Assembly: GCF_000621125.1 (NCBI RefSeq)
Contig: NZ_JHZC01000007.1
Span: 1 to 64,000 of the forward strand
DNA from: Maribacter antarcticus DSM 21422
GTDB lineage: Bacteria > Bacteroidota > Bacteroidia > Flavobacteriales > Flavobacteriaceae
Reading direction: 5' to 3'
DNA length: 64,000 nt
The position numbers were made by a program, and so were the translations under genes. The notes below the pieces were generated by a model that saw only the letters and a program-made list of their open reading frames with translations, was not told where the DNA came from and did no database searches. Positions 53,870-62,473 of the stretch are shown here, piece by piece; position 1 is the stretch's first letter, and every line of letters begins with the position of its first letter.

Positions 53870-55195
53870 ATGAATAGATTTAAAAAAATCTTATTTTCTA
53901 TCGTACTACTGACCTCATTCCTAGCGTTTTCACAACAGAAAAACGATAGTGTACAGCGCTATAAAAAGCGTGTACTTGAAACCATAGAGTTTGATTTTTT
54001 AACCAGTTACTATACTCAAGATGGCAATAATGCAGCAGTAAGCGGCGGTTTGGGGACAGAAGAACTAACCGATGCCACAGGCACCATAATCGTATCCATT
54101 CCTCTAAACGATGATGATGTACTTACGATTGATGCAGGCGTATCTGCATACACCTCAGCTTCTTCAAGTAATGTTGGACCATTTGACGGTAACGGAAACG
54201 CTGACCCTTTTGTAGCTAGTTCTGGAGCATCCAGCGCAGATACTTGGGCAAATTTTACAGCATCCTATAGCCATACTTCTGAGGATAGAAACCAAATTTG
54301 GTCGGCAAACCTATCCGTAGCAGCAGAGTACGATTATTTTTCTGTTGGTTTTGGAGGTGCCTATTCAAAATTATTTAATAAAAAAAATACAGAGCTAAGT
54401 ATTCGTGGGAGCGCTTATTTAGATACTTGGAACGCTATTTATCCCGTTGAGCTAAGACCTTTTGAACCAACTGGAAATGGATTAGCAAACGGATTCTTTT
54501 TAGACAATACGATAACTGGAAACACGAATTACGATCCGCAGTTTATCCCTTTTGAAAATGAAAATAGAAATTCCTATACCCTAAGTCTTGGGTTTTCCCA
54601 AATTCTACATAAAAAGGTTCAAGGCTCATTGTCTCTAAGTTTTATACAACAGCAAGGATTGCTTTCCACTCCTTTTCAACGAGTGTATTTTGCGGATGTA
54701 ACTGATTCTTTCATTGAAAACTTTCAATTAGCAGATGCCGTAGAACAACTTCCCGATAGTCGATTTAAAATTGCGGTCGGTGGTAAACTAAATTGGTTTT
54801 TAAACGAAATAGTTGTCCTTCGTACTTTTTATCGGTACTATTCGGACAATTGGGGTATTAGCTCACATACAGCAAATTTTGAATTGCCTATAAAACTGTC
54901 CGATAACTTTACCGTCTATCCCTCTTACCGATATTACCAGCAAACAGCAACAGATTATTTTCGCCCTTTTGAAACAGCCATTTCTACCGAACAATTTTAT
55001 ACCTCCGACTACGACCTTTCCGAATATAAGGCCAACCAGCTTGGGTTAGGGGTTTCTTATACCGATATTTTTACCAAGGCCCATCTCTGGAAATTTGGCT
55101 TAAAACGGATAGATTTAAAGTTTTATAAGTACGACAGGGATACGGCTTTTACGTCAAGCATTATAACTGCCGGTTTCAGTTTTGAGGTATATTGA
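53870..55195 (+). CDS. DUF3570 outer-membrane beta-barrel protein
   Basis: A 441-residue protein with a signal peptide (cut after about 21, FLAFSQ). DUF3570 features include RVLETIEFDFLTSYYTQDGN, then NNAAVSGGLGTEELTD, and many amphipathic strands to the aromatic end FSFEVY. It is predicted to be a barrel of 16 or so strands in the outer membrane. It is the last gene of the Trx-ApbE-DUF4266-DUF3570 operon, conserved across Bacteroidetes and some Proteobacteria as far as I recall. E-x-L-T-D-A-T (65-70) faintly resembles an ApbE acceptor site. Confidence 0.88.
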   Translation: MNRFKKILFSIVLLTSFLAFSQQKNDSVQRYKKRVLETIEFDFLTSYYTQDGNNAAVSGGLGTEELTDATGTIIVSIPLNDDDVLTIDAGVSAYTSASSSNVGPFDGNGNADPFVASSGASSADTWANFTASYSHTSEDRNQIWSANLSVAAEYDYFSVGFGGAYSKLFNKKNTELSIRGSAYLDTWNAIYPVELRPFEPTGNGLANGFFLDNTITGNTNYDPQFIPFENENRNSYTLSLGFSQILHKKVQGSLSLSFIQQQGLLSTPFQRVYFADVTDSFIENFQLADAVEQLPDSRFKIAVGGKLNWFLNEIVVLRTFYRYYSDNWGISSHTANFELPIKLSDNFTVYPSYRYYQQTATDYFRPFETAISTEQFYTSDYDLSEYKANQLGLGVSYTDIFTKAHLWKFGLKRIDLKFYKYDRDTAFTSSIITAGFSFEVY

Positions 55196-55226
55196 TCAGC
55201 AACTACCCACATTCAGATGAGCGGCA

Positions 55227-55460
55227 TTACCTAAATCGTTCCTCTCTTCCAATTGGATGGTCCTCGTAAAAATCCGCGAAAGTTTTCTCTGTTTTATAGT
55301 TGTCTGTAAGCACCCGGTATACCATCAAAACAATCATAACCTGCCCAATAAGCGTTAAATAAAACACCCAATTAAAAGGGAAATTCATAGCAACCGTAAT
55401 CGTAACGGTCACTAATACTAAAGTGGTTGAGCCTACCCAAAACATAGCTGCATTTTTCAT
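55227..55460 (-). CDS. Small two-helix membrane protein
   Basis: A 77-residue protein with two membrane helices (AMFWVGSTTLVLVTVTITVA and NWVFYLTLIGQVMIVLMVYR) and a charged C-terminal tail (TDNYKTEKTFADFYEDHPIG). Both ends are compact and the topology is credible. It converges with the DUF3570 gene. I know no function. Confidence 0.7.
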   Translation of the reverse strand: MKNAAMFWVGSTTLVLVTVTITVAMNFPFNWVFYLTLIGQVMIVLMVYRVLTDNYKTEKTFADFYEDHPIGREERFR

Positions 55461-55712
55461 AAATTTTTATTTTCAAGACAAGGAAAAAACAAAAACTATG
55501 TGTTGATGATAAATCAATTGTATTCTTTTCAAGAGAAAGTAAGATAGGTTTAACATGTACACGGCGCTACTATCAAATCATAGGAAGTTAATGAGTAGCG
55601 CGTAAAAGTTGTTCAGAACTAACGTGCCACTATGTTTTAGTCCCATAATTCCTTATTATTGAAAAAAGTTACATCAGCCTTTCAATAGCAAATGGTATAA
55701 TCTCTGTCGTTC

Positions 55713-57305
55713 ATGAAATCTAGTAAATACCTAACATTCTCATTTATAAGCTCCTGGGTGTTCGTTTTTATATCTTGTGAACCTACAAGTAAAGTGTCAA
55801 CCAAAAAAAAACCCAATATCGTTTTTATATTAGTCGATGATCTGGGTCTCCACGATTTAAGCGTTACAGGAAGTACTTATTATGAAACACCAAACGTAGA
55901 CCGTATCGCCAATGAGGGCACTGTCTTTACGCAAGGGTACGCTGCGAGCAGGGTATGTAGCCCTTCAAGGGCAAGTATTATGTTAGGGCAGTTTACGGCA
56001 AGACACCAGATTACCGATTGGATTGGTGCAAAATCTGGTACTGATTGGAGAAGCCTAAACCGAAACGACAAATTGTTACCGGCAACGTATAATCATGTCC
56101 TGCCCAAAAACGACACTACACTAGCCGAAGCATTTGCAGCTAACGGCTACAAAACCTTTTTTGCCGGCAAGTGGCATTTAGGGGCTGAAGGAAGCTGGCC
56201 TACAGACCATGGTTTTGAAATAAATAAAGGTGGCTGGGACAAGGGGAGTCCTATCGGAGGTTTCTTTTCCCCATGGGAAAATCCGAATCTGGAAAATACA
56301 ACTGCAGGCGAAAATCTATCCATACGTTTGGGGAACGAAACCGCCAATTTCATTGAAAAAAATAAAGATTCTACCTTTTTAGCCTACCTATCCTTTTATG
56401 CCGTACATGGGCCCATACAAACCACAGAGAAACATTGGGCGAAATACCGTAAAAAAGCGGAAGAACAGGGCATTAAAGACTCCGGTTATGAAATGGAACG
56501 CGTATTACCCATCCGAACGGTGCAGGACAATCCAATTTATGCCGGACTAGTGCAACAAATGGACGATGCCGTGGGTATTGTATTGGATAAATTGAAACAG
56601 TTAGGACTGGAGAAAAATACCATTATCGTCTTTACATCCGACAATGGTGGCGTAGCTTCTGGGGATGCTTTTTCAACAACTAATTTACCTTTGCGTGGCG
56701 GTAAAGGTTACCAGTGGGAAGGCGGCATTCACGAACCTTATTTCATTAAAGTACCATGGATGACCAGCACAAAACAGGTAGATTATCCTGTCTCAGGAAC
56801 CGATTTCTACCCTACCTTATTAGATTTGGCAGGTATTCCATTAAAACCAAAACAACATGTAGATGGTGTAAGCCTAAAACCGCTTTTAGAAGGAACTGAA
56901 ATTGAAGCCAGACCTTTGTTTTGGCACTATCCGCATTATGGAAACCAAGGAGGGGAACCGGCATCCATGATTCGTGAAGGCGACTGGAAACTTATTTATT
57001 ATTATGAAGATGGCCGAAATGAAATGTATAATCTAGCTACTGATCCGGGAGAACAACATGATTTATGGGTACAGCATATGGAACATGGAAAAATTTTGTC
57101 AACTAAATTAATTTTTTTTTTAAATGATGTGCATGCCAACAACCCGGCTTCCGACCCAGTATTTGATGCGAAATTGGCCACAAAGCTTCATCAACAAAAA
57201 ATCGATGTTTTGTTACCCCGGCTTGAAACGCAGCGGCAGAAATTTCTGTCCCCAGACTTTCAACCAAATGAGGCCTGGTGGAGTAGTAAGGGAACCAAAG
57301 ACTAA
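55713..57305 (+). CDS. Sulfatase (S1 family), lipoprotein
   Basis: A 530-residue arylsulfatase-fold enzyme with a lipoprotein signal (FVFISC, Cys22). The formylglycine motif is CSPSR at 82-86, metal residues D42 and D43 (FILVDDLG), and a second signature AGKWHLG near 152; HPHYGNQGGEP near the end is usual. It removes sulfate esters from polysaccharides, probably of algal origin, after cysteine conversion by an anaerobic- or FGE-type maturase not present here. It is followed by an SGNH esterase gene 112 bp downstream. Confidence 0.95.
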   Translation: MKSSKYLTFSFISSWVFVFISCEPTSKVSTKKKPNIVFILVDDLGLHDLSVTGSTYYETPNVDRIANEGTVFTQGYAASRVCSPSRASIMLGQFTARHQITDWIGAKSGTDWRSLNRNDKLLPATYNHVLPKNDTTLAEAFAANGYKTFFAGKWHLGAEGSWPTDHGFEINKGGWDKGSPIGGFFSPWENPNLENTTAGENLSIRLGNETANFIEKNKDSTFLAYLSFYAVHGPIQTTEKHWAKYRKKAEEQGIKDSGYEMERVLPIRTVQDNPIYAGLVQQMDDAVGIVLDKLKQLGLEKNTIIVFTSDNGGVASGDAFSTTNLPLRGGKGYQWEGGIHEPYFIKVPWMTSTKQVDYPVSGTDFYPTLLDLAGIPLKPKQHVDGVSLKPLLEGTEIEARPLFWHYPHYGNQGGEPASMIREGDWKLIYYYEDGRNEMYNLATDPGEQHDLWVQHMEHGKILSTKLIFFLNDVHANNPASDPVFDAKLATKLHQQKIDVLLPRLETQRQKFLSPDFQPNEAWWSSKGTKD

Positions 57306-57417
57306 CGGTGTTGAATGGGAAAGGTCTAGAGAGGCCTTCGTCTTACTACATCAAGCAAGAAAAGAGACCTATATCTAAGTTGGTAATGATGCCAAAGATT
57401 AAATAAGTCAAATCAAT

Positions 57418-58143
57418 ATGAAACATTCATACACAAAATTTTATGTGATTTTAAGGACTCTTTTAATCATGTTCCTTTCCTCAGAATGCATAGCCCAATC
57501 AGAAGAGGAAAGCCTAGGTTATCTAAATTTCCTTAAAACAGAACTCCAAAAAACATGGCCGAACAATAACACCGTTAATCTAGTATTTCACGGACATTCC
57601 GTTCCCGCCGGATATTTTAAAACACCTGAAGTAAATACCTTGGCAGCTTACCCTTATTTGGTGTTAAAAAAAGTAAAAGAAAAATATCCAACGGCAGTGG
57701 TCAATACTATTGTAACGGCAATTGGGGGCGAACAATCAGAACAGGGCGCAAAACGCTTCAAAGAAGAAAGCTTAATTCACAGGCCAGACGTGCTGTTTCT
57801 AGATTATGCACTAAATGATAGAAGAATTAATCTTAAACGAGCCAAAATAGCTTGGGAGAAAATGATACTTGAAGCACTAAATCAAGAAGCAAAAGTAATT
57901 TTACTTACCCCTACACCAGATTTAAAAGAATCCATACTTTCCAATAATGCGCTTTTGGAACACCATAGCCAACAAATAAGAGCTCTAGCAGCGGAGCATG
58001 GCGTAGGACTAGTAGATAGTTATGCTATTTTTAAAAAAATAGCCAAAACAGAAAACCTACAGCTATTTATGGCGCAGAGCAACCATATAAACAAAAAAGG
58101 ACATAAATTGGTGGCTGATGCAATTATGGTCTATTTTGATTAA
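57418..58143 (+). CDS. Exported SGNH/GDSL-type esterase
   Basis: A 241-residue protein with a signal peptide (LIMFLSSECIAQ). The SGNH blocks read: nucleophile in FHGHSVPAGY (block I), G in TAIGGEQSE, N in FLDYALNDRR and the D-x-x-H pair in QSNHINKKGH near the end. Such enzymes remove acetyl or other ester groups from carbohydrates. It follows the sulfatase gene on the same strand and may work with it on decorated polysaccharide. Confidence 0.85.
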   Translation: MKHSYTKFYVILRTLLIMFLSSECIAQSEEESLGYLNFLKTELQKTWPNNNTVNLVFHGHSVPAGYFKTPEVNTLAAYPYLVLKKVKEKYPTAVVNTIVTAIGGEQSEQGAKRFKEESLIHRPDVLFLDYALNDRRINLKRAKIAWEKMILEALNQEAKVILLTPTPDLKESILSNNALLEHHSQQIRALAAEHGVGLVDSYAIFKKIAKTENLQLFMAQSNHINKKGHKLVADAIMVYFD

Positions 58144-58205
58144 TAGTAAAGTTTTCTAAAAGGGTTTAAACCTAGACCCTAAATTAAGAACATAATACAA
58201 AACCC

Positions 58206-58682
58206 ATGAAATCTAATAATTCTTCCATACTAAAAACAGTCAATACCTTACTGACAAATACAGAGATAGACTGGCAAAACCTACTTGAAACTGTGGTTTC
58301 CAATTTTGACTGTACTACGGGAACACTCCATTTTTTAGATAAAAAAACCCAGTTATTACAGGTGCAAGCCCATGCAGGTGTACCAGATTTTTTACTGCCT
58401 AAACTAGCTACTATCCCCATAGGAAAAGGCATGGCCGGTATTGCTGCAGAGCGAAAAAAACCTGTTGAAATGTGCAACCTACAGCGTGATAGTTCTGGTG
58501 TGGCACGCCCTGCTGCCAAAGAGACTAAAGTAGAAGGATCCGTAGCCGCTCCGTTGATACTAGATAAAGTTTTATATGGCGTAATAGGTATCGGAAAACG
58601 AGTACCTTATGATTTTACAGCCGCCGAAACCCGAGAACTTATGGCTATTGGAGAAGCGATTAGTGGTGTACTTGAAAAATAG
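58206..58682 (+). CDS. GAF-domain protein
   Basis: A 158-residue cytoplasmic protein that is essentially one GAF domain: CTTGTLHFLDKKTQLLQVQA, IPIGKGMAGIAAERKKPVEM and SVAAPLILDKVLYGVIGIGK. It is a stand-alone sensor or ligand binder and carries no output domain. It is 62 bp after the SGNH gene on the same strand, but a functional link is not obvious. It differs from the methionine-(R)-sulfoxide reductase GAF type in lacking its cysteine pattern. Confidence 0.88.
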   Translation: MKSNNSSILKTVNTLLTNTEIDWQNLLETVVSNFDCTTGTLHFLDKKTQLLQVQAHAGVPDFLLPKLATIPIGKGMAGIAAERKKPVEMCNLQRDSSGVARPAAKETKVEGSVAAPLILDKVLYGVIGIGKRVPYDFTAAETRELMAIGEAISGVLEK

Positions 58683-58749
58683 ATAGCTCATTTCTCTTTT
58701 CGAGAGTTATAGCTACTAGGCTGATGAACACTTTACTTTTAACACGCTA

Positions 58750-59838
58750 TTAATTTGTTTTTAACGGTACTAATTTTCCCTCCATTTTAGTTGTCTCATC
58801 ATTCAAGCCCAAAATCGTTGAAATAGTTGGAGCGATTTGATTACTGTACAGTTGCTCGTTTTTAGCAACTTCACCTTCTGCAGAAACGCCTTTTCCGAAG
58901 GCAATGAGCCAAACTTGACCTGCACCATTTACCGAAGAACCGTGCCCTTTCCAAGTATCTAAGGGTTGGGTACCACGACCATGATCTGTCGTAATGAGAA
59001 ATAACGTGTTGTCTTTATAAAATGGGTCGCTTTGGGTAAGTTCCCAGAGTTCTTTTATCAACGAATCTGTATTTTGGGCAGCATTTAAGTAGGCGTCATA
59101 CTCCCCATCATGTGCAAAATCATCGGTTTCCCCATAAGCAACATAGATAAGTTCCGGGTGCGTTTTTCTAATATGCTCCACCGCATAGTAATGAGTAAAG
59201 GCATCCAAACGCACAGTGCCCCAGGGGCTAGGAACTTTAGGCTGTAATTGATTCAAGAATTTCTCGCGCTCCGTTAGGTCATCGCCATCAGCTAATTTAA
59301 ATCCTGCATTAACGGGAACACCTGATCGTGTTTCGTTTACGATGTACGGAAACACGTCCCAACTACCAAAAGCGGCTACTTTACCCGCATATCTCAGGTC
59401 TTTGTTTGCTATCTCGAGAATTGTTTTATTTGGATTAGGAAACTTATCATTGCTAGTAATGCGGGTGTCATCTGCTTTTCCTGTAAGGATTTCATTGTAA
59501 CCAGGGTAACTAAACCACATGGTGTTGGTCAAGTCCACTCTACTATCCAGATTCCTATTACCGTGTAACTGACCCTTTTCTGCCACGTGACTCCATAAGA
59601 AAGGAAAAAGAACTTGTCGTCTTTCCAATGAACTATCCCTCCAAAATTTATCTTTTAATGCGGTTGTATCGTTTACAAAGTCCGTATTTGAGATTAAAAG
59701 TGAATCGGCGCCTGTGAAAAGTTCCTGCCAACGTAGGCCGTCAAGGGTAATTAAAATCACTTTGGTGTTCTCTGTTTGTGCGTTCAGGTGTACATTAAAG
59801 CTGAACAGGACTGCTAGTATGAAAAAAATAGGCTTCAT
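58750..59838 (-). CDS. Exported alkaline-phosphatase-superfamily phosphodiesterase
   Basis: I use ATG 59838, where a signal peptide begins (MKPIFFILAVLFSFNVHLNA). The 362-residue enzyme has the superfamily metal motifs VILITLDGLRWQELFTG (with the nucleophile Thr/Ser following, near DSLLISNTDF), ETDDFAHDGEYDAY and LITTDHGRG, then GHGSSVNGAG. It resembles nucleotide pyrophosphatase/phosphopentomutase-like branches; the substrate may be a phosphodiester or phosphonate. It is a single gene. Confidence 0.85.
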   Translation of the reverse strand: MKPIFFILAVLFSFNVHLNAQTENTKVILITLDGLRWQELFTGADSLLISNTDFVNDTTALKDKFWRDSSLERRQVLFPFLWSHVAEKGQLHGNRNLDSRVDLTNTMWFSYPGYNEILTGKADDTRITSNDKFPNPNKTILEIANKDLRYAGKVAAFGSWDVFPYIVNETRSGVPVNAGFKLADGDDLTEREKFLNQLQPKVPSPWGTVRLDAFTHYYAVEHIRKTHPELIYVAYGETDDFAHDGEYDAYLNAAQNTDSLIKELWELTQSDPFYKDNTLFLITTDHGRGTQPLDTWKGHGSSVNGAGQVWLIAFGKGVSAEGEVAKNEQLYSNQIAPTISTILGLNDETTKMEGKLVPLKTN

Positions 59839-60162
59839 AGTATACGTATTTAATAGCCTTATAAAGGCATTAATCGAAAGTAGTGAAATTTTGGAAAACA
59901 AAACATAGTTAGGAATTTACAAAGTAAGCTTTAAACAGAATTCATTACTATATTTTAACCTGAGTTCAAATCAGGTAACGCTATAATTGAATCCTAGCTA
60001 TCGATAAATTATCCGCTATTCGTTTATTTCACCATCACGGGAACATTAAGGATGACCCGACAATATAGGAGACGGACGCTTAATTTTCAAATAAAACCTT
60101 ACATTTATACGTGCGTTCTAAAAATGAGTGCCTTGGACCAAATTTCAAAACAAACTGAACCC
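59839..60162. other. Intergenic, promoter region of two divergent genes
   Basis: 324 bp between the divergent phosphatase and DUF1080 genes. No repeat or structured RNA seen. In-frame extensions of both genes into it (59839-59901 and 60052-60162) lack signal-peptide logic and were not used as starts. Confidence 0.5.
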
Positions 60163-61191
60163 ATGAAAAAAGTAGCCTTTACGATTATAGCTGTTTTAAT
60201 GACCAGTACTTCCCTGTTTGCAAACATCCGTTGCGAGTCTTTAAACGACTCAGAAAATAGTTTTCTTGGTATGTGGGGTATCGATATAAAAGGAGGTGGC
60301 GTTGGTTGGTTAAATATTCATGAAGAACAAGGTTTTTTGGATGGGGAACTTTTATGGATTGGCGGCAGTGTAATCCCTGTTTCCGATATTTATGTAGTAG
60401 ATGACCACACCTTGGTCGTCACCCGTACCGATGAACAAATCCTTAAAAAAGACAGCCTTGGGACAGAACGTAAGCACATTAGAACATGGACCTTCCGCAT
60501 TACAAAAACAGACAATGAGATTACAGGCACCATGAGCGGGCCTTCTTGGGACGGAACAGGAGAACAAATAAGTGATTTCAAAGGAAAACGGATGCCTCCC
60601 GTAGGTCCTAAACCAAACCTGAACACACTTAGTTACGGAAAATCTATACAACTCTTTAATGGCAAGGATATGAATGATTGGCGCCCTGTTAACCCCAATC
60701 AACCAAATGGTTTTGAGGTTGTGAACGGTACCTTACGGAATGACCCCGTACAACCCAAAACAGGCGCACATCTATATTACGGGAACCTGCGTACCGAACA
60801 AGAGTTTAATGATTTTAATCTTAAACTGGAAGTAAACGTTCCTAAAGGCAATAATAGTGGGATATATCTTAAGGGGTTATACGAAATACAAGTGATGGAT
60901 TCTTACGGGCTGGCGCTTGATAGCCATAATATGGGTGCGCTCTATAGCCGTATTACTCCAAGTGAAGGCGCAGAAAAGCAGGGAGGCGAGTGGCAAACGT
61001 TAGATATCACCCTAGTGGACCGCCATGTAAGCGTTATCTTAAATGGGAAAAAAATTATAAACAACAAACCCGTAATAGGCCCTACTGGTGGGGCAATAAG
61101 CTCTGATGTATTTGCTCCAGGTCCCATTTGTTTACAGGGTGATCATGGTAATGTGGCTTATCGAAATATTGTGCTAACTCCCATATTGTAG
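60163..61191 (+). CDS. DUF1080 (3-keto-disaccharide hydrolase) domain protein, exported
   Basis: Start at ATG 60163, where a signal peptide begins (KVAFTIIAVLMTSTSLFA). The 342-residue protein has two parts: a beta-rich N-terminal domain (about 30-145, MWGIDIKGGGVGWLNIHEEQ) and a C-terminal lectin-like DUF1080 domain from about 160: SIQLFNGKDMNDWRP, NSGIYLKGLYEIQVMDS and the final ICLQGDHGNVAYRNI. DUF1080 enzymes hydrolyse 3-keto-glycosides in some bacteria. It may act with neighbouring secreted hydrolases on host or algal glycans. Confidence 0.9.
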   Translation: MKKVAFTIIAVLMTSTSLFANIRCESLNDSENSFLGMWGIDIKGGGVGWLNIHEEQGFLDGELLWIGGSVIPVSDIYVVDDHTLVVTRTDEQILKKDSLGTERKHIRTWTFRITKTDNEITGTMSGPSWDGTGEQISDFKGKRMPPVGPKPNLNTLSYGKSIQLFNGKDMNDWRPVNPNQPNGFEVVNGTLRNDPVQPKTGAHLYYGNLRTEQEFNDFNLKLEVNVPKGNNSGIYLKGLYEIQVMDSYGLALDSHNMGALYSRITPSEGAEKQGGEWQTLDITLVDRHVSVILNGKKIINNKPVIGPTGGAISSDVFAPGPICLQGDHGNVAYRNIVLTPIL

Positions 61192-61277
61192 CGAGCCCAA
61201 CCGTAGAACAATAGAAGTCGCGAACTACAAGCCTAAGAGTAGAGTTTTTAGTTCCTGTTCAACTCATTTTTTAAGAA

Positions 61278-62294
61278 TCAGTTACTTACGTCTTCCGAAA
61301 GCAGCTCAAATTCATGGTTTGCAAACTTTTGCAATACCTCATCAAAAGCTGCAAAAACATCAGCAGACTCATCGCTAGTAACCATTTTCATGCGATATGG
61401 TTTAAAATCTGGAATACCTTTAAAGTAGTTGGTATAGTGCCTCCGAGTTTCGAAAACACCCAATTTTTCACCTTTCCAAGCTATAGACATTTGTAAATGT
61501 CTTCTGGCAGCATCTACACGTTCCTCCATTGTGGGCGGTGCTAAATGCGTTCTGGTTTCAAAAAAATGTTTCACTTCCTTAAAGAACCAAGGATAGCCAA
61601 TACTCGCGCGTCCAATCATAGCGCCATCCAAGCCATATTCGTCACGCATTTTCATAGCGGCTTCAGGGGTGTCAACATCACCGTTGCCAAAAACAGGGAT
61701 GTGCATTCTAGGGTTGTTCTTTACTTCTGCAATTGGTCTCCAATCGGCATTCCCCTTATACATTTGAGCTCGGGTTCGGCCGTGAATCGAAATCGCTTTA
61801 CAGCCAACATCCTGTAAACGTTCGGCTACCTCAACAATTCTGATAGAATCATCGTCCCAACCCAAGCGGGTCTTAACGGTAATCGGCAGTTTTGTATGCT
61901 CTACCATGGCCTTAGTCAATGAAACCATTAAATCAATATCCTTTAAAATACCAGCACCAGCACCTTTGGATACTACTTTTTTTACGGGGCAACCAAAATT
62001 GATATCAATAATATCCGGACCTGATTTTTCTACAATCTCCACAGATTGTAACATGGATTCCAAATTGGCCCCAAAAATCTGAATCCCTACGGGGCGTTCT
62101 TTTTCATAGATATCCAACTTCATAACACTCTTTGCAGCATCGCGAATCAACCCTTCAGAAGAAATAAATTCCGTATACACAACATCTGCTCCCTGCTCCT
62201 TGCATAGGGCACGAAAGGGCGGGTCGCTCACGTCTTCCATAGGCGCGAGCAGTAAAGGGAATTCAGGTAGTTGTATGTCGCCTATTTTGGGCAT
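61278..62294 (-). CDS. dusB: tRNA-dihydrouridine synthase
   Basis: A 338-residue flavin enzyme that reduces uridines in tRNA D-loops. The start LLLAPMEDVSDPPFRALCKE is the FMN-barrel entry, catalytic C102 is in INFGCPVKKV, KTRLGWDD and ISIHGRTRAQMYKG are family motifs, and MIGRASIGYPW closes the FMN phosphate site. The DusB-like assignment within the Dus family is likely but not certain. It is a single gene converging with DUF1080. Confidence 0.93.
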   Translation of the reverse strand: MPKIGDIQLPEFPLLLAPMEDVSDPPFRALCKEQGADVVYTEFISSEGLIRDAAKSVMKLDIYEKERPVGIQIFGANLESMLQSVEIVEKSGPDIIDINFGCPVKKVVSKGAGAGILKDIDLMVSLTKAMVEHTKLPITVKTRLGWDDDSIRIVEVAERLQDVGCKAISIHGRTRAQMYKGNADWRPIAEVKNNPRMHIPVFGNGDVDTPEAAMKMRDEYGLDGAMIGRASIGYPWFFKEVKHFFETRTHLAPPTMEERVDAARRHLQMSIAWKGEKLGVFETRRHYTNYFKGIPDFKPYRMKMVTSDESADVFAAFDEVLQKFANHEFELLSEDVSN

Positions 62295-62473
62295 ATTGGT
62301 GTTCTCTTTTTTTAGAATGTAAATTTAGGGAAAAATGATTTATGAAAGACTGATCCGTGCACCTGCCTAGTTGAAAATTCGAACGCAAGGTCAAAAATCA
62401 GCTTCAACTGTTCCCTAACTGCTTATTGTCTTTCAACCCGGCTTATATAAAATTTAAATTCTTCTAAGCTTAC

